Source: Comamonas halotolerans
GTDB lineage: Bacteria; Pseudomonadota; Gammaproteobacteria; Burkholderiales; Burkholderiaceae_C
Length of the DNA stretch: 64,000 nt
Reading direction: 5' to 3'
Assembly: GCF_030162935.1 (NCBI RefSeq)
Contig: NZ_JASAUZ010000003.1
Coordinates: forward strand, 1-64,000
The notes beneath the pieces are model-generated. The model was not told the origin of the DNA and did no database searches. It was given only the letters and a program-made list of their open reading frames with translations. The position numbers and the translations under genes are program-made. Positions 36,002-45,223 of this stretch are shown piece after piece. The stretch's first letter is position 1, and each line of letters opens with the position of its first letter.

Positions 36002-37159
36002 TTACAGCTCCTCGACGCGGCGGGCAGGATAGCTGTCCCAGCTTTGGCAGCCTGGGCAGTGCCAGAAATGCTGGCGGGTTTCAAATCCACAGGCGGCGCA
36101 GCGGTAACGGCTCAAGGGTTTGCTCGCATGTTCCAGTGCTTTTTGCACAGCAGGATGGTGTTCTTTGTGCTCCAACTTTTCACCAGCCAGCCACTTGGTG
36201 GCAGCCACCAGAGATGGTTCCTTGTCCAGGTGCTTGACGTACCAGTCACGGCTTTCACCTTCACTTTCACTGGGTGTGGTGTTGAGTGCCACCAGCGCAT
36301 CCAGCAAATCCAAGGAGGGTGATTGCTCATAGCGGCTGCGCAGCAGTTGTGTCGCAGCGGTCTGCTGGCCGGTGGCGGCAGCCACTTCCAGCATCAATGG
36401 GGCTGCCAATGGCAGGCCTTGCGGGGTAGCTTGTGCCAACTCCTGCAAAGTCTTCCAGGCATCGCTCGATTGGTTCAGACGGTGCTGGATGCGCGCCAGC
36501 TCAATGCGTGGACGTGGAGTCTGCGGTGCAATGCGCACGGCTTCATGCAGCAGTTGATGGGCAGTGTCCAGTTGTGCATGGTCAGCTTGTTCGGCTGCTT
36601 GCTCACAGAGATAATGCGCCAGTCGGCCACTGAAGTCACCCTGCTTAGAAGTCTGCATGCGTCGGGCAATGTCTGCCGCTTGAGCCCAGTCGCGTGAGCG
36701 CTCGTAAATCGCCAGCAGTGCCAGGCGTGCTTCGGCTTCATAACTGGAGCCTTCCAGGCGGCGCAGCGCTTCTTCCGCGCGGTCCAGCAGACCTGCCTTC
36801 AAAAAGTCCTGGGCCAGCCCATGCTGGGCACGGTCGCGGTCTTCCTTGGTCAGATCGGCACGCGAGAGCAGGTGCTCGTGCACGCGTACGGCACGGTGGT
36901 ATTCACCACGGCGGCGGAAAAGATTGCCTAAAGCAAAGTGCAAATCGGCTGTTTCCGGATCGTTCTGTACGGCTTCAATAAAGGCGTCAATAGCTTTGTC
37001 TTGCTGTTCGTTGAGCAAGAAGTTCAGGCCTTTGAAATAGGCTTTGGGTGCTTGGCGATTGTCTTGGCGTACTTGGCGCAAATCCATGCGCGAGGCCAGC
37101 CAGCCCAGCACAAAGGCCAGCGGCAAGCCCAAAAGAATCCAGCTGAGATCAAAGTCCAT
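36002..37159 (-). CDS. lapB: Lipopolysaccharide assembly protein LapB (YciM)
   Basis: The 385-residue LapB starts at ATG 37159 (MDFDLSWILLGLPLAFVLGWLASRMD). It has one N-terminal membrane helix, then TPR repeats ('NEQQDKAIDAFIEAVQNDPETADLHFALGNLFRRRGEYHRAVRVHEHLL') and a C-terminal rubredoxin-like zinc ribbon (CAACGF and CPGC). LapB controls LPS synthesis by steering LpxC degradation by FtsH. It overlaps lapA by 11 bases. The upstream in-frame extension belongs to lapA sequence and is not used. Confidence 0.93.
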   Translation of the reverse strand: MDFDLSWILLGLPLAFVLGWLASRMDLRQVRQDNRQAPKAYFKGLNFLLNEQQDKAIDAFIEAVQNDPETADLHFALGNLFRRRGEYHRAVRVHEHLLSRADLTKEDRDRAQHGLAQDFLKAGLLDRAEEALRRLEGSSYEAEARLALLAIYERSRDWAQAADIARRMQTSKQGDFSGRLAHYLCEQAAEQADHAQLDTAHQLLHEAVRIAPQTPRPRIELARIQHRLNQSSDAWKTLQELAQATPQGLPLAAPLMLEVAAATGQQTAATQLLRSRYEQSPSLDLLDALVALNTTPSESEGESRDWYVKHLDKEPSLVAATKWLAGEKLEHKEHHPAVQKALEHASKPLSRYRCAACGFETRQHFWHCPGCQSWDSYPARRVEEL

Positions 37160-37454
37160 GGATGGTCGGAGGGAGTGGGTCAGAAGTGGTGTTGCTGGTG
37201 GCGTCTGCATCCTCTGAGGCTGCAGGTTGACTCAATTTGGCAGCGGTGCTGCGCTGCTTCCACCAGCGAGGCACCATCACCAGCACACCTGCAATCAGGC
37301 CACCAACAAATGCGGTCAGAACCACAAGCACCAGCGGCGCTTGCCAGAACGTGCCAAAGAAAAAGTGCACGGTGACGGCTTGCTGATTGTTGAGCGCAAA
37401 GGCAAACAGGGTGAAAAAAATGGCTGCCTTGAGCAGCCACAGCAGGTATTTCAT
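37149..37454 (-). CDS. lapA: LapA-domain inner-membrane protein
   Basis: This 101-residue protein has two transmembrane helices (about residues 4-22 and 40-62) and the LapA pattern 'FALNNQQAVTVHFFFGTFWQAPLVLVVLTAFVGGLIAGVL'. It pairs with LapB in LPS assembly and overlaps the start of lapB by 11 bases, a common arrangement. Confidence 0.9.
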   Translation of the reverse strand: MKYLLWLLKAAIFFTLFAFALNNQQAVTVHFFFGTFWQAPLVLVVLTAFVGGLIAGVLVMVPRWWKQRSTAAKLSQPAASEDADATSNTTSDPLPPTIHGL

Positions 37455-37536
37455 GCGAGCCCTTCCTAGTTGCCTTGAATTTTAGGCGCACAGGAGGGCT
37501 TGCGGGTAATCAGTGAGTCAAAGAAAGCAGAGGCCT

Positions 37537-37857
37537 TCAATTGGTAGTAGCTGCAGGTACAGCCTTGTCTGTGTGAGGCTGGAAGTCAACGGCTTCACGC
37601 AGAGCTTTGCCAGGCTTGAAATGTGGAACCCGTTTTTCCGGGATATGGACCGATTCACCGCTGCGTGGATTGCGACCAATGCGGGCAGGGCGGCGGGAGA
37701 CGGAGAAACTTCCAAAACCACGAATTTCAATACGCTGGCCTTGCACCAAGGCATCGCTGACGGCGTCTTGAATGGTTTTAACGGCGTGCTCGGCATCACG
37801 CTGGGTGAGCTGGGCAAAACGGGCAGCCAGCTCTTCAACTAAATCAGATCGGGTCAT
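37537..37857 (-). CDS. ihfB: Integration host factor, beta subunit
   Basis: This 106-residue DNA-bending protein has the IHF/HU fold: '[14 protein letters not shown]', '[49 protein letters not shown]'. The Pro of the intercalating arm is in 'RNPRSG'. It starts 101 bases after the end of rpsA, the conserved gene order in proteobacteria. IHF could also serve the integrase of the prophage in this window. Confidence 0.95.
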   Translation of the reverse strand: MTRSDLVEELAARFAQLTQRDAEHAVKTIQDAVSDALVQGQRIEIRGFGSFSVSRRPARIGRNPRSGESVHIPEKRVPHFKPGKALREAVDFQPHTDKAVPAATTN

Positions 37858-37884
37858 AGCTCAATCATCCCAAGCAGGACTTGG

Positions 37885-37915
37885 AAAAAACGACGGGCGC
37901 CCTGAAAGCGCCCGC
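37885..37915 (-). terminator. Intrinsic terminator after rpsA
   Basis: On the minus strand a GC-rich stem of at least 6 bp (GGGCGC/GCGCCC, extendable with a few more pairs) with a 7-base loop is followed by six T. It lies between rpsA and ihfB. Confidence 0.8.
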
Positions 37916-37958
37916 CGGGGTCTTTGCAACCGCTTAGAAAGCGGTTTTTAAAGACTTT

Positions 37959-39641
37959 TTACTTGTCGGCGTCCAGCTTGGCGCGCAGCAGAGCACCCAG
38001 GCTGGTAGTACCGGCATTTTCCTTGGAAGACTGTGCCGACAGGGAAGCCATGGCTTCTTGCTGTTCAGCCATGTCCTTTTGCTTGATGGACAACTGGATG
38101 TTGCGGGTCTTGCGATCCACGTTGATCACCACAGCAGTCACTTCGTCGCCTTCCTTCAGCACGGAGCGTGCATCTTCCACACGGTCACGCGACAGTTCGG
38201 AAACGCGCAGGTAACCAACGATGTCGTCGCCCAGGTCGATTTCAGCACCCTTGGCATCCACAGTCTTGACCTTGCCGGTCACGATCTGGCCCTTGTCATT
38301 CACAGTTGCGAATGTGGTGAAGGGGTCGCTGTCCAGCTGCTTGATGCCCAGGGAGATGCGCTCGCGCTCGACGTCCACGCCCAACACGATGGCTTCAACT
38401 TCTTGACCCTTCTTGTAGTTACGAACGGCTGCTTCGCCAGTTTCGTTCCAGGACAGGTCAGACAGGTGCACCAGACCGTCGATGCCGGCAGCCAGGCCCA
38501 CGAACACGCCGAAGTCGGTGATGGACTTGATGGGGCCCTTCACCTTGTCGCCACGCTTGGTGTTCTGAGCAAATTCTTGCCATGGGTTGGCCTTGCATTG
38601 TTTCATGCCCAAGGAGATGCGACGCTTGTCTTCGTCGATTTCCAGAACCATGACTTCGACTTCGTCGCCCAGAGACACGAGCTTGGAAGGAGCGATGTTC
38701 TTGTTGGTCCAGTCCATTTCGGAAACGTGCACCAGGCCTTCGATGCCGGGTTCCAGTTCCACGAAGGCACCGTAGTCGGCGATGTTAGTAACCTTGCCGA
38801 ACAGGCGAGTAGCCGAAGGATAGCGGCGAGCAACGCCCATCCATGGATCGTCACCCATTTGCTTCAGACCCAGAGACACGCGGTTCTTCTCGGTGTCAAA
38901 CTTCAGGATCTTGGCAGTGATTTCTTGACCAGCTGTCACCACTTCGGATGGGTGACGTACGCGACGCCATGCCATGTCGGTGATGTGCAGCAGACCGTCG
39001 ATACCGCCCAGGTCCACGAACGCACCGTATTCGGTGATGTTCTTGACCACGCCTTGAACGATAGCGCCTTCCTTCAGGGTTTCCATCAGCTTAGCGCGCT
39101 CTTCGCCCATGGAGGCTTCCACCACAGCACGACGGCTCAACACAACGTTGTTGCGCTTGCGGTCCAGCTTGATGACCTTGAATTCCATGGTCTTGTTCTC
39201 GTAAGGAGTCAGATCCTTGACGGGACGTGTGTCGATCAGCGAACCGGGCAGGAATGCACGGATGCCGTTGACCAGAACGGTCAGGCCGCCCTTGACCTTG
39301 CCAGAAGTTGTACCGGTGACAAACTCGCCGGATTCCAGAGCCTTTTCCAGGGACAGCCAGGAAGCCAGACGCTTCGCTGTGTCGCGGGACAGGATGGTGT
39401 CGCCGTAGCCGTTTTCAATCGAGCCGATAGCCACGGACACGAAGTCGCCAACTTGAACTTCGATTTCGCCCTGGTCGTTCTTGAATTCGTCGATTGGCAC
39501 ATAGGCTTCAGACTTCAAGCCAGCGTTCACCACCACGAAGTTGTGCTCAACGCGCACGACTTCAGCGGTGATAACTTCGCCGGGACGCATTTCAGTGCGT
39601 TGCAACGATTCTTCAAAGAGGGCGGCAAAAGATTCAGACAT
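37959..39641 (-). CDS. rpsA: 30S ribosomal protein S1
   Basis: S1 has 560 residues, starting at ATG 39641 ([13 protein letters not shown]) with AAGGAA before it. Six S1 RNA-binding domains are visible by their repeated 'G..V.G.V..I.(D/E)(Y/F)GAFV.L' and 'GLVH.S(E/D)(M/L)' patterns. S1 delivers mRNA to the ribosome. The upstream in-frame ATG (39680) adds 13 residues unlike S1. The last ~30 residues are Ala/Lys-rich. It lies between aroA-cmk and ihfB, the conserved order. Confidence 0.96.
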   Translation of the reverse strand: MSESFAALFEESLQRTEMRPGEVITAEVVRVEHNFVVVNAGLKSEAYVPIDEFKNDQGEIEVQVGDFVSVAIGSIENGYGDTILSRDTAKRLASWLSLEKALESGEFVTGTTSGKVKGGLTVLVNGIRAFLPGSLIDTRPVKDLTPYENKTMEFKVIKLDRKRNNVVLSRRAVVEASMGEERAKLMETLKEGAIVQGVVKNITEYGAFVDLGGIDGLLHITDMAWRRVRHPSEVVTAGQEITAKILKFDTEKNRVSLGLKQMGDDPWMGVARRYPSATRLFGKVTNIADYGAFVELEPGIEGLVHVSEMDWTNKNIAPSKLVSLGDEVEVMVLEIDEDKRRISLGMKQCKANPWQEFAQNTKRGDKVKGPIKSITDFGVFVGLAAGIDGLVHLSDLSWNETGEAAVRNYKKGQEVEAIVLGVDVERERISLGIKQLDSDPFTTFATVNDKGQIVTGKVKTVDAKGAEIDLGDDIVGYLRVSELSRDRVEDARSVLKEGDEVTAVVINVDRKTRNIQLSIKQKDMAEQQEAMASLSAQSSKENAGTTSLGALLRAKLDADK

Positions 39642-39801
39642 GTAGTTCCTTGTCCATTTACAGGTTTCCGACAGCACCATTGCTGCACGTTTTTATGGCT
39701 GTAAACGGAGGATGCAGGTAAAACCTGCGGGTTAAAGGTTAGACAGCCGCAGAACCAGTGCACATCAAGCGCGGATGTGGCCTGCGGGCCAAGTTGCCAC
39801 C

Positions 39802-41838
39802 TTATGCGCTGCGCGCAAAAGGCTGGCGTTGCTCCCACCAGGCCAACACTTGCTGCACGGCTTGTTCCACCGTGCCTTCTGAGTTGTCAATGTGAAGAGC
39901 ATCTTCTGCGGGTTTGAGAGGAGAAGCAGCACGATTCATGTCGCGTGCATCGCGGGCCTCAAGATCCGCAACAAGGTCTGACATCCTAGCAGAAAGTCCC
40001 TTGGAAATCAATTGCTTGTAGCGACGCTCGGCACGGCATTGGGCAGTGGCGGTCAAATAGACCTTCAAAGCCGCGTCCGGGAAGATGGTGGTGCCCATGT
40101 CGCGACCGTCTGCGACCAAGCCGGGCAGCTTGCAAAAATCACGCTGAACTTGAAGCAAAGCCTCGCGCACAGGCGGGAAAACAGAGACTTTGGAGGCATT
40201 CATGCCTGCTGCTTCAGTGCGAATCTCCAGGGAAATATCTTCACCGTCCACCAGTACGCGCTGATCCGGGGTAAAGCTTATGACCTTGCTGCGTACAAGG
40301 TCGGCAATGGCTTGGGCATTGCTCTCGGTCAGAGTCAGTCCGGCTTTTGTCGCTATCAGACCAGTGATTCTATACAGTGCGCCGGAGTCCAGCAGATAAA
40401 ACCCAAGGCGCTCGGCAACGATGGCGGCAATCGTGCCTTTGCCGGACGCAGTAGGCCCATCAATACAGATTACCGGGGCAGGATGGGAAGGCTGGGTCAC
40501 GCTGAACAAAGCTTCGAAATAGTCCGGGAAGGTTTTACCGACACACTTCGGATCTTCAATGCGTATGGGCAGGCCTGCCGGGTTGAACGCAGCCAGCGAA
40601 AAGCACATGGCTACGCGGTGGTCGTCATAGGTGTGGATGCTGGCAGCTTTCCAGTCCTGGGGCGTAGCAGGTGGCGTGATGCGGATATAGTCCGTGCCTT
40701 CTTCCACTGCGGCTCCAAGTTTGCGCAGCTCCTTGCTCATGGCCGCAATGCGATCGGTTTCCTTGACCCGCCAGCTGGCTATGTTGCGCAGTGTGGTTGT
40801 GCCGTTCGCATATAGCGCCATGGTGCCCAGCGTCATGGCTGCGTCGGGAATGTGGTTGCAGTCCAGGTCAATGGCTTTGAGTGGCCATGCACCACGACGG
40901 ACGTGGAGCCAATTGGGACCGCTTTCCACTACCGCTCCCATAGCCTGGGCAGCTTCCACAAAGCGGATATCACCTTGAATGGAGTCTTTGCCGACACCCA
41001 TTACTTTAATGCCATTTTGCCCGTCAAGACTGGCAGAAAGTGCGCCCAGTGCTATGAAATAACTTGCAGATGAGGCGTCTGCTTCTACATAGGCCTCATC
41101 AGGTGACTGATAGCTGCTGCCGGCCGCGATGGTGAAACGTTGCCAGTTGTCGTTGTGCACCACAATGCCAAAGCGTGCCAGCAACTCCAGCGTGATGTGG
41201 ATATAGGGCCTGGAAATCAGTTCGCCAACGACTTCAATGTGCACGGGCTCTTCCTTGGCGATCAAGGGGAGCGCCATGAGCAGGGCCGTAAGGAATTGGC
41301 TGGACACATCGCCGCGCACGCGAATGGGCTGGGTCCGGTCCAGTTGAGACAAGTTGGCAGGGCGGATGCGCAGTGGCGGGAAACCTTCGTTGCCCAGATA
41401 GTCGATCTGGCAACCCAGCTGGCGCAACGCATCCACCAAGTCGCCGATGGGGCGCTCATGCATGCGCGGCACACCCGACATTTCAAAGTAGCCGTTCAAC
41501 AAGGACAGCGCCGCTGTCAGTGGGCGCATGGCTGTGCCTGCATTGCCAAGAAACAGCGCGTGCACCTGGCTTGAATTCAGTTGTGCGCCCAAGCCCGTAA
41601 TGCGCAGGGGGTGTCCGGCAATTACGGAACTGGGTTCTACCACGCATCCAATTTGCTGAAGAGCCTGCAGCATGACGCGGGTGTCGTCAGAGTCCAGCAG
41701 GTCATGAATGGTGGTTGTACCTTGGCTCAAGGCTGCCAGCAGCAGGACACGGTTAGAGATGCTCTTGGAGCCCGGAAGTTGCACGCTGCCGCTGGCTGTG
41801 GCCAGGTGGGGCAGGTCAAGAAAGGCAGTCTGATACAT
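39802..41838 (-). CDS. aroA-cmk: Fused EPSP synthase (AroA) - cytidylate kinase (Cmk)
   Basis: The single 678-residue frame encodes two enzymes. Residues about 1-440 are 3-phosphoshikimate 1-carboxyvinyltransferase: '[17 protein letters not shown]', '[15 protein letters not shown]', '[15 protein letters not shown]', '[19 protein letters not shown]', '[16 protein letters not shown]'. Residues about 450-675 are CMP kinase with P-loop '[10 protein letters not shown]', '[10 protein letters not shown]' and '[15 protein letters not shown]'. It links aromatic amino acid synthesis and pyrimidine nucleotide salvage only physically. The two genes are adjacent in many proteobacteria; fusion is seen in this family. 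No frameshift is needed. Confidence 0.95.
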   Translation of the reverse strand: MYQTAFLDLPHLATASGSVQLPGSKSISNRVLLLAALSQGTTTIHDLLDSDDTRVMLQALQQIGCVVEPSSVIAGHPLRITGLGAQLNSSQVHALFLGNAGTAMRPLTAALSLLNGYFEMSGVPRMHERPIGDLVDALRQLGCQIDYLGNEGFPPLRIRPANLSQLDRTQPIRVRGDVSSQFLTALLMALPLIAKEEPVHIEVVGELISRPYIHITLELLARFGIVVHNDNWQRFTIAAGSSYQSPDEAYVEADASSASYFIALGALSASLDGQNGIKVMGVGKDSIQGDIRFVEAAQAMGAVVESGPNWLHVRRGAWPLKAIDLDCNHIPDAAMTLGTMALYANGTTTLRNIASWRVKETDRIAAMSKELRKLGAAVEEGTDYIRITPPATPQDWKAASIHTYDDHRVAMCFSLAAFNPAGLPIRIEDPKCVGKTFPDYFEALFSVTQPSHPAPVICIDGPTASGKGTIAAIVAERLGFYLLDSGALYRITGLIATKAGLTLTESNAQAIADLVRSKVISFTPDQRVLVDGEDISLEIRTEAAGMNASKVSVFPPVREALLQVQRDFCKLPGLVADGRDMGTTIFPDAALKVYLTATAQCRAERRYKQLISKGLSARMSDLVADLEARDARDMNRAASPLKPAEDALHIDNSEGTVEQAVQQVLAWWEQRQPFARSA

Positions 41839-41847
41839 GTGTAAAGT

Positions 41848-42750
41848 TTAGGCGACGGTGTCAGTGACCGGCGCTGGTGTAGGGCTGACTTGATTGAAGC
41901 GACATTGCGCACGAGCAGCGCTGGCCAGGGTGATCATGTCTTCCAGGGCTTGCGCATCCCCAGCTTGCAGCACCTGCTCAAAGGCTTGCACTGCTTGCTT
42001 GAATTGCTGGGCTTGAGCCAGTACTTCAGTCTTGTTGGCCAGCAAAATATCGCGCCACATTTTTGGCTCGCTGGCTGCAATGCGCGTGAAGTCGCGAAAC
42101 CCGGGGCCTGCAACACTTAAATAGGCGTCGGTATGTTCCTGGTGCGTCACGCTATGCATCATGGCGAATGCCAGCATATGCGGCAGGTGGCTGATAGCGG
42201 CAAATGCGGCGTCATGTGTTTCAGGTGACATGACGCGTAACTCGCAGCCCAAGGCTTGCCAGAGCGCCTGGGCCTTGTTCAGATGGCTGGTGAGTGTGCG
42301 TTCGGTAGGGGTCAATATAACTTTGGCGCCACGATAAAGTTCGGCATCCGCATGATCCACACCTGCTACTTCCTTGCCTGTGTTGGGGTGGCAGGGGACA
42401 AAGCTGGAAATTTTGCTGCCTAAGGCGCGGCGTGCTGCCTGTACCACATCCACTTTGGTCGAACCCACATCCATGATCAGCATTTCAGGGGTCACCAATT
42501 GCTTGATGGAACGAAGCGTGTCTTCGGTTGCGCCTACGGGAACGGCCATAAGCACCAAGTCAGCACCGGCTGCTGCCAACAGGGCGGAAGGCGCTTCCAG
42601 ATCAATCACACCCATTTGCAGTGCACGGGCTGTGGTCGTGGGTGATTTGCTGTAGCCGACTACGCGTTTGACCAGACCTGCCTTTTTCAAAGCCAGAGCA
42701 AACGAGCCTCCCATCAGGCCGCAGCCAATCAGACCTAACTGTTCAAACAT
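41848..42750 (-). CDS. tyrA: Prephenate dehydrogenase
   Basis: This 300-residue NAD(P)-dependent enzyme converts prephenate to 4-hydroxyphenylpyruvate in tyrosine synthesis. The Rossmann motif 'GLIGCGLMGGSFALALKKAG' is at the start, and 'DVGSTKVDVV' and the catalytic-His region 'FVPCHPNTGKEVAGVDHA' follow. It lies 9 bases after both neighbours' ends, between pheA and aroA-cmk, in a clear aromatic operon. Confidence 0.94.
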   Translation of the reverse strand: MFEQLGLIGCGLMGGSFALALKKAGLVKRVVGYSKSPTTTARALQMGVIDLEAPSALLAAAGADLVLMAVPVGATEDTLRSIKQLVTPEMLIMDVGSTKVDVVQAARRALGSKISSFVPCHPNTGKEVAGVDHADAELYRGAKVILTPTERTLTSHLNKAQALWQALGCELRVMSPETHDAAFAAISHLPHMLAFAMMHSVTHQEHTDAYLSVAGPGFRDFTRIAASEPKMWRDILLANKTEVLAQAQQFKQAVQAFEQVLQAGDAQALEDMITLASAARAQCRFNQVSPTPAPVTDTVA

Positions 42751-42759
42751 GAAACTCCC

Positions 42760-43863
42760 TTATTCCGCTGGGGTAGGGTAGGTGCCCAACACCTTGTAGA
42801 AGGCAGACAGGGTCTGCAGCTCTTGCAAGGCTTGCGCAACGTTGGGCTGTGCAGGGTGACCTTCCAGATCGATATAGAAGTAATACTCCCATTGACCAGT
42901 GCGAGCAGGGCGCGATTCAAATCGCGTCATGGAGACGCCGTGCTTTTTCAGTGGCACCAGCAGATCATGTACAGCACCAGGGCGATTGGGCACAGAAATG
43001 ACAAGGCTGGTGGAGTCATTGCCGGTGGGGGCAGGAGTGGGTAGTGTGTCAGGCAGACAGATGACTGCAAAACGTGTGCGGTTATAGGCGTCGTCCTGAA
43101 TGGCGTGGCTGACGATGTGCAGCCCAAACTGTTGTGCGGCGCGTTCGCTGCTGATGCCTGCCCAGTTGGGGTTCAGTGCGGCGAGACGTGCACCTTCGGC
43201 ATTGCTTTCAACGGGGCGAAGCTCGGCGTGAGGCAGGTGTTTGCTGAGCCAGGCGTGGCACTGCGCCAACGCCTGAGGGTGCGCAGCCACCACCTCTATG
43301 CCTTGCACTGCGTTGCTAGAGCGCAGCAAGTTGTGGCGAATCAGCATGCTGACCTCGCCCACAATGTGGCATGGCGTATTGCGGAACATGTCCAGCGTGC
43401 GGTTGACCACGCCTTCGGTTGAGTTCTCTACGCCCACAACGCCATACTGCGCACTGCCTGCGGCCGTGGCATGGAACACTTCTTCAAACGTGTTGCAGTA
43501 CAGGAAATCTGCTGCCCCGCCGAAATATTGCACGGCAGCTTCCTCGCAGAAAGTGCCTTCAGGACCCAGGACTGCCACACGTTGCGGAGATTCCAATGCC
43601 AGACAAGCGGACATGATTTCGCGCCAGATGGCGGCCACATGAGCACCTTTGAGCGGGCCGGGGTTGTTGTTTTTGATCTTCTCGATCACCTGTGCCACGC
43701 GGTCGGGGCGGAAGAAAGTAGAGCCTTCCTTTTTCTTCAGCTCACCCACCTGCTCGGCCACATGGGCGCGCTGATTGACCAGTTCCAGCAACTGTTTGTC
43801 CAGAGTGTCGATCTGGTTGCGCAGTTGTAGCAACTCGGGGGTGGCTTGGGGTTCTGTGCTCAT
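42760..43863 (-). CDS. pheA: Bifunctional chorismate mutase / prephenate dehydratase (P-protein)
   Basis: This 367-residue enzyme makes phenylpyruvate from chorismate. Residues ~10-90 form the helical chorismate mutase ('LRNQIDTLDKQLLELVNQRAHVAEQVGELKK'). Residues ~95-275 are the dehydratase ('VAVLGPEGTFCEEAAVQYFG', 'VENSTEGVVNRTLDMF', 'TRFAVICLP'). Residues ~285-360 are an ACT domain ('VISVPNRPGAVHDLLVPLKKHGVSMTRFESRPAR') for feedback inhibition by phenylalanine. Confidence 0.95.
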   Translation of the reverse strand: MSTEPQATPELLQLRNQIDTLDKQLLELVNQRAHVAEQVGELKKKEGSTFFRPDRVAQVIEKIKNNNPGPLKGAHVAAIWREIMSACLALESPQRVAVLGPEGTFCEEAAVQYFGGAADFLYCNTFEEVFHATAAGSAQYGVVGVENSTEGVVNRTLDMFRNTPCHIVGEVSMLIRHNLLRSSNAVQGIEVVAAHPQALAQCHAWLSKHLPHAELRPVESNAEGARLAALNPNWAGISSERAAQQFGLHIVSHAIQDDAYNRTRFAVICLPDTLPTPAPTGNDSTSLVISVPNRPGAVHDLLVPLKKHGVSMTRFESRPARTGQWEYYFYIDLEGHPAQPNVAQALQELQTLSAFYKVLGTYPTPAE

Positions 43864-44000
43864 GGCATCCTCTAAGAGCTGAACTGCTAGCGTGGTGGCA
43901 TCTGCTTCAGATCGATATCTTCGAATATGCAGATGATGTTCTCGCTGGCAGCTCCGATTTTTTAATTCTTGAATCCGTTGCGACGGCTAGGCGCGCCTGA

Positions 44001-45107
44001 TCAGGCGCTGGTACGTTCGAACTCTTGCATATAGGCCACCAAAGCTTGCACGCCAGCCAACGGCATGGCGTTGTACAAGCTGGCACGCATGCCACCCACC
44101 GATTTGTGGCCCTTGAGCTGCAGCAGGCCTGCAGCCTTGGCACCGTTCAGAAATGCCTCATTGCGGCTTTCGTCGCGCAGGAAGAAAGGGATGTTCATGC
44201 GTGAGCGGTATGCGACATCCACTTTGTTGACGTACAGCTGTGAATTGTCCAGATAGCGGTAGAACAACTCCGCTTTTGCTTTGTTGCGCGCTTCCATGGC
44301 AGCAATGCCGGTCAATGCGCCTTCAGTCTGGCGCTTAAGCCACTGGAAGGTCAGCCCTGCCATGTAGATTCCCCATGTGGGGGGGGTGTTGAACATGGAC
44401 TGGTTGTCTGCGACGGTTTTGTAATTGAAGGCCGAAGGACAGGCAGGCAGTGCATGACCTAGCAGATCTTCACGCACGATGACGATGGTCAGTCCTGCAG
44501 GACCAATATTTTTTTGTGCGCCGCCAAAGGCCAGGCCCACACGGCTCCAATCCAGCGGGCGCGAGGCCACGTTGGACGAAAAATCAATCACCAAAGGTGC
44601 GTTGCAGCCCAGGGCTTTCAAGTCAGGCAGTTCCTGGAATTCAACGCCGTGGATGGTTTCGTTGCTGCACAGATGGACATACTGTGCATCGTTGCCAATG
44701 TTCCAGCTGGAAGCCTCGGGTACGGTTGTAAAGCCCGAAGCTTCGCCCGAAGCAGCCAATCGATTATTGGCATACTTGCCAGCTTCTTTGTGCGACTTTT
44801 GGCTCCAGCTGCCGGTAACGACAAAGTCCACGGCGCCACCCTTGGATAGATTCAGCGGAACGATGGCGTTTTCGGCCAGTCCGCCGCCTTGCATGAACAG
44901 AATCTTGAAATTCGCGGGTACGGCCAGCAGCTCACGCAGATCGGCTTCAGCGGCTTCGTAGATGCTGATGAATTCTTTGCCGCGATGGCTCATCTCCATC
45001 ACGCCCATGCCCGAGTCACCCCAGTTGAGCATCTCGTCGGCAGCTTGTTGCAGAACTTCTTCAGGGATCGCAGCGGGGCCTGCGGAGAAATTGAATGGGC
45101 GGCTCAT
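44001..45107 (-). CDS. serC: Phosphoserine aminotransferase
   Basis: This 368-residue PLP enzyme of serine and pyridoxine synthesis starts at ATG 45107 ([20 protein letters not shown]). The active-site Lys is in '[16 protein letters not shown]', and the substrate region '[10 protein letters not shown]' is also visible. The length is standard. A 137-base gap separates it from pheA. Confidence 0.96.
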   Translation of the reverse strand: MSRPFNFSAGPAAIPEEVLQQAADEMLNWGDSGMGVMEMSHRGKEFISIYEAAEADLRELLAVPANFKILFMQGGGLAENAIVPLNLSKGGAVDFVVTGSWSQKSHKEAGKYANNRLAASGEASGFTTVPEASSWNIGNDAQYVHLCSNETIHGVEFQELPDLKALGCNAPLVIDFSSNVASRPLDWSRVGLAFGGAQKNIGPAGLTIVIVREDLLGHALPACPSAFNYKTVADNQSMFNTPPTWGIYMAGLTFQWLKRQTEGALTGIAAMEARNKAKAELFYRYLDNSQLYVNKVDVAYRSRMNIPFFLRDESRNEAFLNGAKAAGLLQLKGHKSVGGMRASLYNAMPLAGVQALVAYMQEFERTSA

Positions 45108-45182
45108 TGTTATTGCAGTCAAAAACATGGGCTAGGACGAAATGCATTCGCGCTAGCAGCTATCAAAAAAGCGATCTTAGGT

Positions 45183-45217
45183 GAAAAAACACCCCACGGC
45201 TTGCGCGGTGGGGTGTC
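45183..45217 (-). terminator. Intrinsic terminator after gyrA
   Basis: A 9-bp stem (ACACCCCAC/GTGGGGTGT) with a 10-base loop is followed on the minus strand by six T, just past the gyrA stop. Confidence 0.9.
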
Positions 45218-45223
45218 GTTCTT

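Noticed and set aside
38058-39704. 548-codon + strand frame opposite rpsA
   Set aside because: Antisense shadow of rpsA.
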